Shown here in pieces: positions 63,201 to 64,000 of a DNA stretch of 64,000 bases (position 1 is the first letter of the stretch; every line of letters begins with the position of its first letter). The notes beneath the pieces are model-generated. The model ran no database searches. It had not been told where the DNA came from and worked only from the letters and a program-made list of their open reading frames with translations. This stretch comes from Paguma larvata (Eukaryota; Chordata; Mammalia; Carnivora; Viverridae). The translations under genes were made by a program, and so were the position numbers. The stretch is from positions 46,344,558 through 46,408,557 of the forward strand of contig CM057826.1 in the NCBI GenBank assembly GCA_030068075.1, given 5' to 3'.

Positions 63201-64000
63201 GAGCCCAACATGGGGCTTGAACCCATGAACAGTGAGATGATGATCTGAGCCAAAACTGGATGCTTAACTGACTGAGCCACCCAGGGGCCCCTGGATTTCA
63301 TGAAATTCTTAAAAGCAACTGGTGAAGAGTTATTGGGATATGAATGTTTTCATATTGCAATAAGATCACTTTCATTTTTAAAGAAGCAGTTTTGCAATAT
63401 GATGTGAAATATGCTTTGAGAATTCCCAGGCAGGGCAGAAGGAAGCAATGGGACTATGTATCCCTTTACAACGAGATATGCAACAAGACTGAGCTGACAA
63501 TTGTTATAGCTGGGTGCTACTACTATGATAAGACCTTATATAGTATTACCTACTTTATATGTTTGAAATGCTCCAAAACAGCTTTAAAAACATTAAGGAC
63601 ATTTAAAAATTCCTCTAAAACATAATCTCAGAGACAAAAGGGCAGTTCTTTAAGTCGAATAAATTCAGCTTGATAAAAATGTTCACTGTATTTCACAGTG
63701 GAACAATGAATACTTTTTCATGAACCAACTAGCATTTTTGAAGCCCTGCTGTAGGAGATAGTTTGCTGACTGGGAAGATCCTCTAGCCTACCGTCTTGAA
63801 TCAACATTGGTCTAAGACTTCATTCTATACAAATAAAAGCTATTCTATTTTTCAACAGTTGCTGAAAAACAAGATAGGAGGAACCTTCTCTTCCCTATTA
63901 AAGGAGAAAGATACTACCAAACAATCAATATCTCAGTTAACCCCCAGTAAGTGATCAGAAGAAGAAGGAAGACAAACTCACCTGGCTTTATCTCCAATGA
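48139..64000 (-). CDS. HAVCR1: HAVCR1 (TIM-1/KIM-1), 3' seven coding segments, partial
   Basis: HAVCR1 encodes a type I cell-surface TIM receptor (T-cell costimulation, phosphatidylserine binding, kidney injury marker; named as a virus receptor in primates). Coding segments in transcription order are 64000-63982 (end of IgV), 60986-60903, 57307-57203, 54663-54608, 51781-51670, 50523-50487 and 48253-48139. Phases run 1,1,1,0,1,0-plus-2 without a break and all sites are GT/AG. The stalk text [14 protein letters not shown] and [21 protein letters not shown] is a clear orthologue of human SSPQPAETHPTT and SPLYSYTTDGNDTVTESSDGLW (from memory). The tail ends [16 protein letters not shown], like human AEDNIYIENSLYATD. 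The signal peptide and most of IgV lie beyond the right edge. No stop or frameshift is seen, so the gene appears functional. Introns hold SINE, L1, MIR and hAT insertions. Confidence 0.92.
48254..50486. other. HAVCR1 last intron
   Basis: A MIR at about 49340-49440 ('tgtggtgtgactttggatg') and an L2 3' end at about 49980-50155. Otherwise unassigned. Confidence 0.5.
50487..50523 (-). CDS. HAVCR1: HAVCR1 cytoplasmic micro-exon
   Basis: This 37-base exon has acceptor CCAATTTAG and donor CTAAA|GTAAGT. With the flanking split codons it encodes [13 protein letters not shown], aligned to human KYFFKKEVQQLS just after the membrane. It was found by following the phase left by the transmembrane exon and is too short to be found by ORF length. 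Confidence 0.87.
50684..50702 (+). repeat. A-rich tract
   Basis: Run of about 18 A followed by AAAAGAAAA-type sequence to 50725, in the HAVCR1 intron. Confidence 0.9.
50925..50966 (+). repeat. (CA)n-rich microsatellite
   Basis: Interrupted CA/CATA repeat in the HAVCR1 intron between the micro-exon and the membrane exon. Confidence 0.9.
51301..51564 (+). mobile_element. Older-type CAN-SINE near HAVCR1 membrane exon
   Basis: Body 51317-51548 has the older subfamily text ('cccagagtcatgggattgaa', 'gctcaagattctgtctctct'). It is bounded by identical copies of AAGAAACAGAAATTTA at 51301-51316 and 51549-51564. It lies in the intron, antisense to HAVCR1, about 106 bases past the membrane-exon donor. 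Confidence 0.95.
51670..51781 (-). CDS. HAVCR1: HAVCR1 transmembrane exon
   Basis: This 112-base exon starts in phase 0 and ends in phase 1; acceptor TGTTTCCTCAG, donor AAAA|GTAAGT. It encodes [18 protein letters not shown], then the membrane segment [17 protein letters not shown] and a basic stop-transfer TK. Human TIM-1 has TTKGIYAGVCISVLVLLALLG here. Confidence 0.92.
51782..54607. other. HAVCR1 intron
   Basis: An L1-type 3' end at about 52030-52140 ('catttgtcaaaactcaaac'), a MIR at about 52610-52760 and a reversed old L1 piece at about 53020-53420 ('aaaattgacccactgggtca'). No further exon identified. Confidence 0.5.
54608..54663 (-). CDS. HAVCR1: HAVCR1 stalk exon 3 (juxtamembrane)
   Basis: This 56-base exon enters in phase 1 and leaves in phase 0. 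Acceptor TTGTTGAGCAG; donor ACT|GTAAGC. It encodes [19 protein letters not shown], nearly the human DGNDTVTESSDGLWNNNQT. Two N-glycosylation sequons (NGT and NQT) are visible. Confidence 0.92.
54664..57202. other. HAVCR1 intron
   Basis: MIR-like pieces at about 55385-55450 and 56960-57110 (the latter reversed: 'cttcacaagcactctataag'). No exon found. 56035-56060 has a small GC-rich patch. Confidence 0.45.
57203..57307 (-). CDS. HAVCR1: HAVCR1 mucin/stalk exon 2
   Basis: This 105-base exon (35 codons, phase 1 to 1) has acceptor CTTTTCTTTCCAATAG with a good pyrimidine tract, and donor ACAG|GTAACT. The encoded text [19 protein letters not shown] is followed by [15 protein letters not shown]. It matches the human TIM-1 stalk around SPSSPQPAETHPTT and SSPLYSYTT. 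A cysteine replaces a Tyr/Thr in SPLYSCPT, which is unusual in a mucin stalk. An L1 fragment lies about 70-85 bases upstream of the acceptor. Confidence 0.9.
57379..57960 (+). mobile_element. Internal L1 ORF2 fragment with direct repeats, no 3' end
   Basis: 57393-57946 is a highly conserved piece of L1 ORF2 with no stop: from [16 protein letters not shown] through the start of the reverse-transcriptase domain ([37 protein letters not shown]). It lacks the rest of the RT, the 3' UTR and any long poly(A). Identical AAAAAACACAACTA copies flank it at 57379-57392 and 57947-57960. It is antisense to HAVCR1 in the intron just upstream of the exon at 57203-57307. It shares its text with the forward part of the L1 at 33910-34390. 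Confidence 0.92.
57961..60902. other. HAVCR1 intron, largely unassigned
   Basis: A possible MIR at about 60230-60420. No Thr/Pro-rich exon was seen that would supply the missing mucin repeats. Confidence 0.45.
60903..60986 (-). CDS. HAVCR1: HAVCR1 mucin exon (short, 28 codons)
   Basis: This 84-base exon is phase 1 at both ends, with acceptor CTAACTCTAG and donor CCAG|GTAAAC. It encodes [18 protein letters not shown], then [10 protein letters not shown], which is Ser/Thr/Pro-rich. The last part aligns with human STFVPPMPLPRQNHEP. The long block of VPTTTT-type hexapeptides present in human TIM-1 at this place is missing, so the stalk is much shorter. Confidence 0.82.
60987..63055. other. HAVCR1 intron
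   Basis: Contains a hAT-type fossil at about 61955-62170 and a GA-rich patch at 62856-62899. Otherwise unassigned. Confidence 0.5.
61955..62170. repeat. hAT-Charlie-type DNA transposon fossil
   Basis: 'gtcagcaaactttctggaaa', 'gggccagatagtaaatgctt' and 'tagtttactgaccctgatct'. Same family as 14055-14278 in the other orientation. Confidence 0.78.
63056..63310 (-). mobile_element. CAN-SINE with perfect 18-base duplication
   Basis: Body 63074-63292, bounded by GGATTTCATGAAATTCTT at 63056-63073 and 63293-63310. Lies in the HAVCR1 intron in the sense orientation. Confidence 0.96.
63311..63981. other. HAVCR1 intron next to IgV exon, nothing recognised
   Basis: AT-rich sequence up to the IgV exon donor at 63981. 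Confidence 0.4.
63982..64000 (-). CDS. HAVCR1: HAVCR1 IgV exon, last 19 bases
   Basis: The minus strand reads ...SLEIKP followed by CCAG|GTGAGT (donor at 63981-63980, phase 1). SLEI(V/K)P is the C-terminal strand of the TIM-1 IgV domain (human SLEIVPP). The exon continues off the right edge. Confidence 0.85.

Overview
The window is mammalian nuclear DNA from a carnivore, almost certainly a cat (Felidae). About twenty copies of a tRNA-Lys-derived CAN-SINE are scattered through it. Their felid form opens with a GCCTGGGTGGCTCAG-type box, has a TCTGTGTCTCCCTCTCTCTCTG-like CT-rich stretch (described, not quoted in full) and ends in an AATAAATAAACATT tail. L1, L2, MIR, MaLR LTR and hAT fossils fill most of the remaining sequence. 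There are no bacterial features.

The only host genes recognised are two members of the TIM (T-cell immunoglobulin and mucin) receptor cluster, both transcribed right to left on the minus strand. This is the same order and orientation as the human 5q33 TIM cluster. (1) TIMD4 (TIM-4) has its first three coding exons at 8025-8082 (signal peptide), 3523-3862 (IgV) and 866-1144 (mucin). Its remaining exons lie off the left edge. (2) HAVCR1 (TIM-1/KIM-1) has its downstream exons between 48139 and 64000: the last 19 bases of the IgV exon, three short mucin/stalk exons, a transmembrane exon, a 37-base micro-exon and the terminal coding exon with a plausible poly(A) signal. Its 5' exons lie off the right edge. 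Every HAVCR1 junction visible here has GT/AG splice sites and consistent phase.

The most important observation is that the TIMD4 IgV exon is 340 bases long between two phase-1 splice sites, so it has one base too many. The extra base sits near 3817-3821, just before the VTLPC motif, and produces a TAA stop at 3801-3803 after about 39 codons. The rest of the IgV exon and the mucin exon are otherwise well preserved. TIMD4 is therefore either a recently broken gene in this lineage or individual, or the assembly has a one-base error. HAVCR1 looks intact, but its first mucin exon has only 28 codons and lacks the hexapeptide repeat block of human TIM-1.

The roughly 39-40 kb between the genes (8.1-47.3 kb) and the introns contain no other gene that I can support. 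They hold an old L1M composite (about 28.9-37.6 kb) interrupted by a younger 5'-inverted (twin-primed) L1 at 32920-36740 with a perfect 16-base target duplication; a long (GGAA)n tract at about 31690-31865; an imperfect inverted repeat with about 150-180 base arms at 18653-19248; several SINEs with clean target duplications, including one SINE nested in the tail of another at 13.1-13.6 kb; and an unusual internal L1 ORF2 fragment at 57393-57946. That fragment has a 14-base direct repeat on both sides but no L1 3' end, and lies about 70-85 bases from a HAVCR1 mucin exon. I found no evidence of a new multi-gene system.
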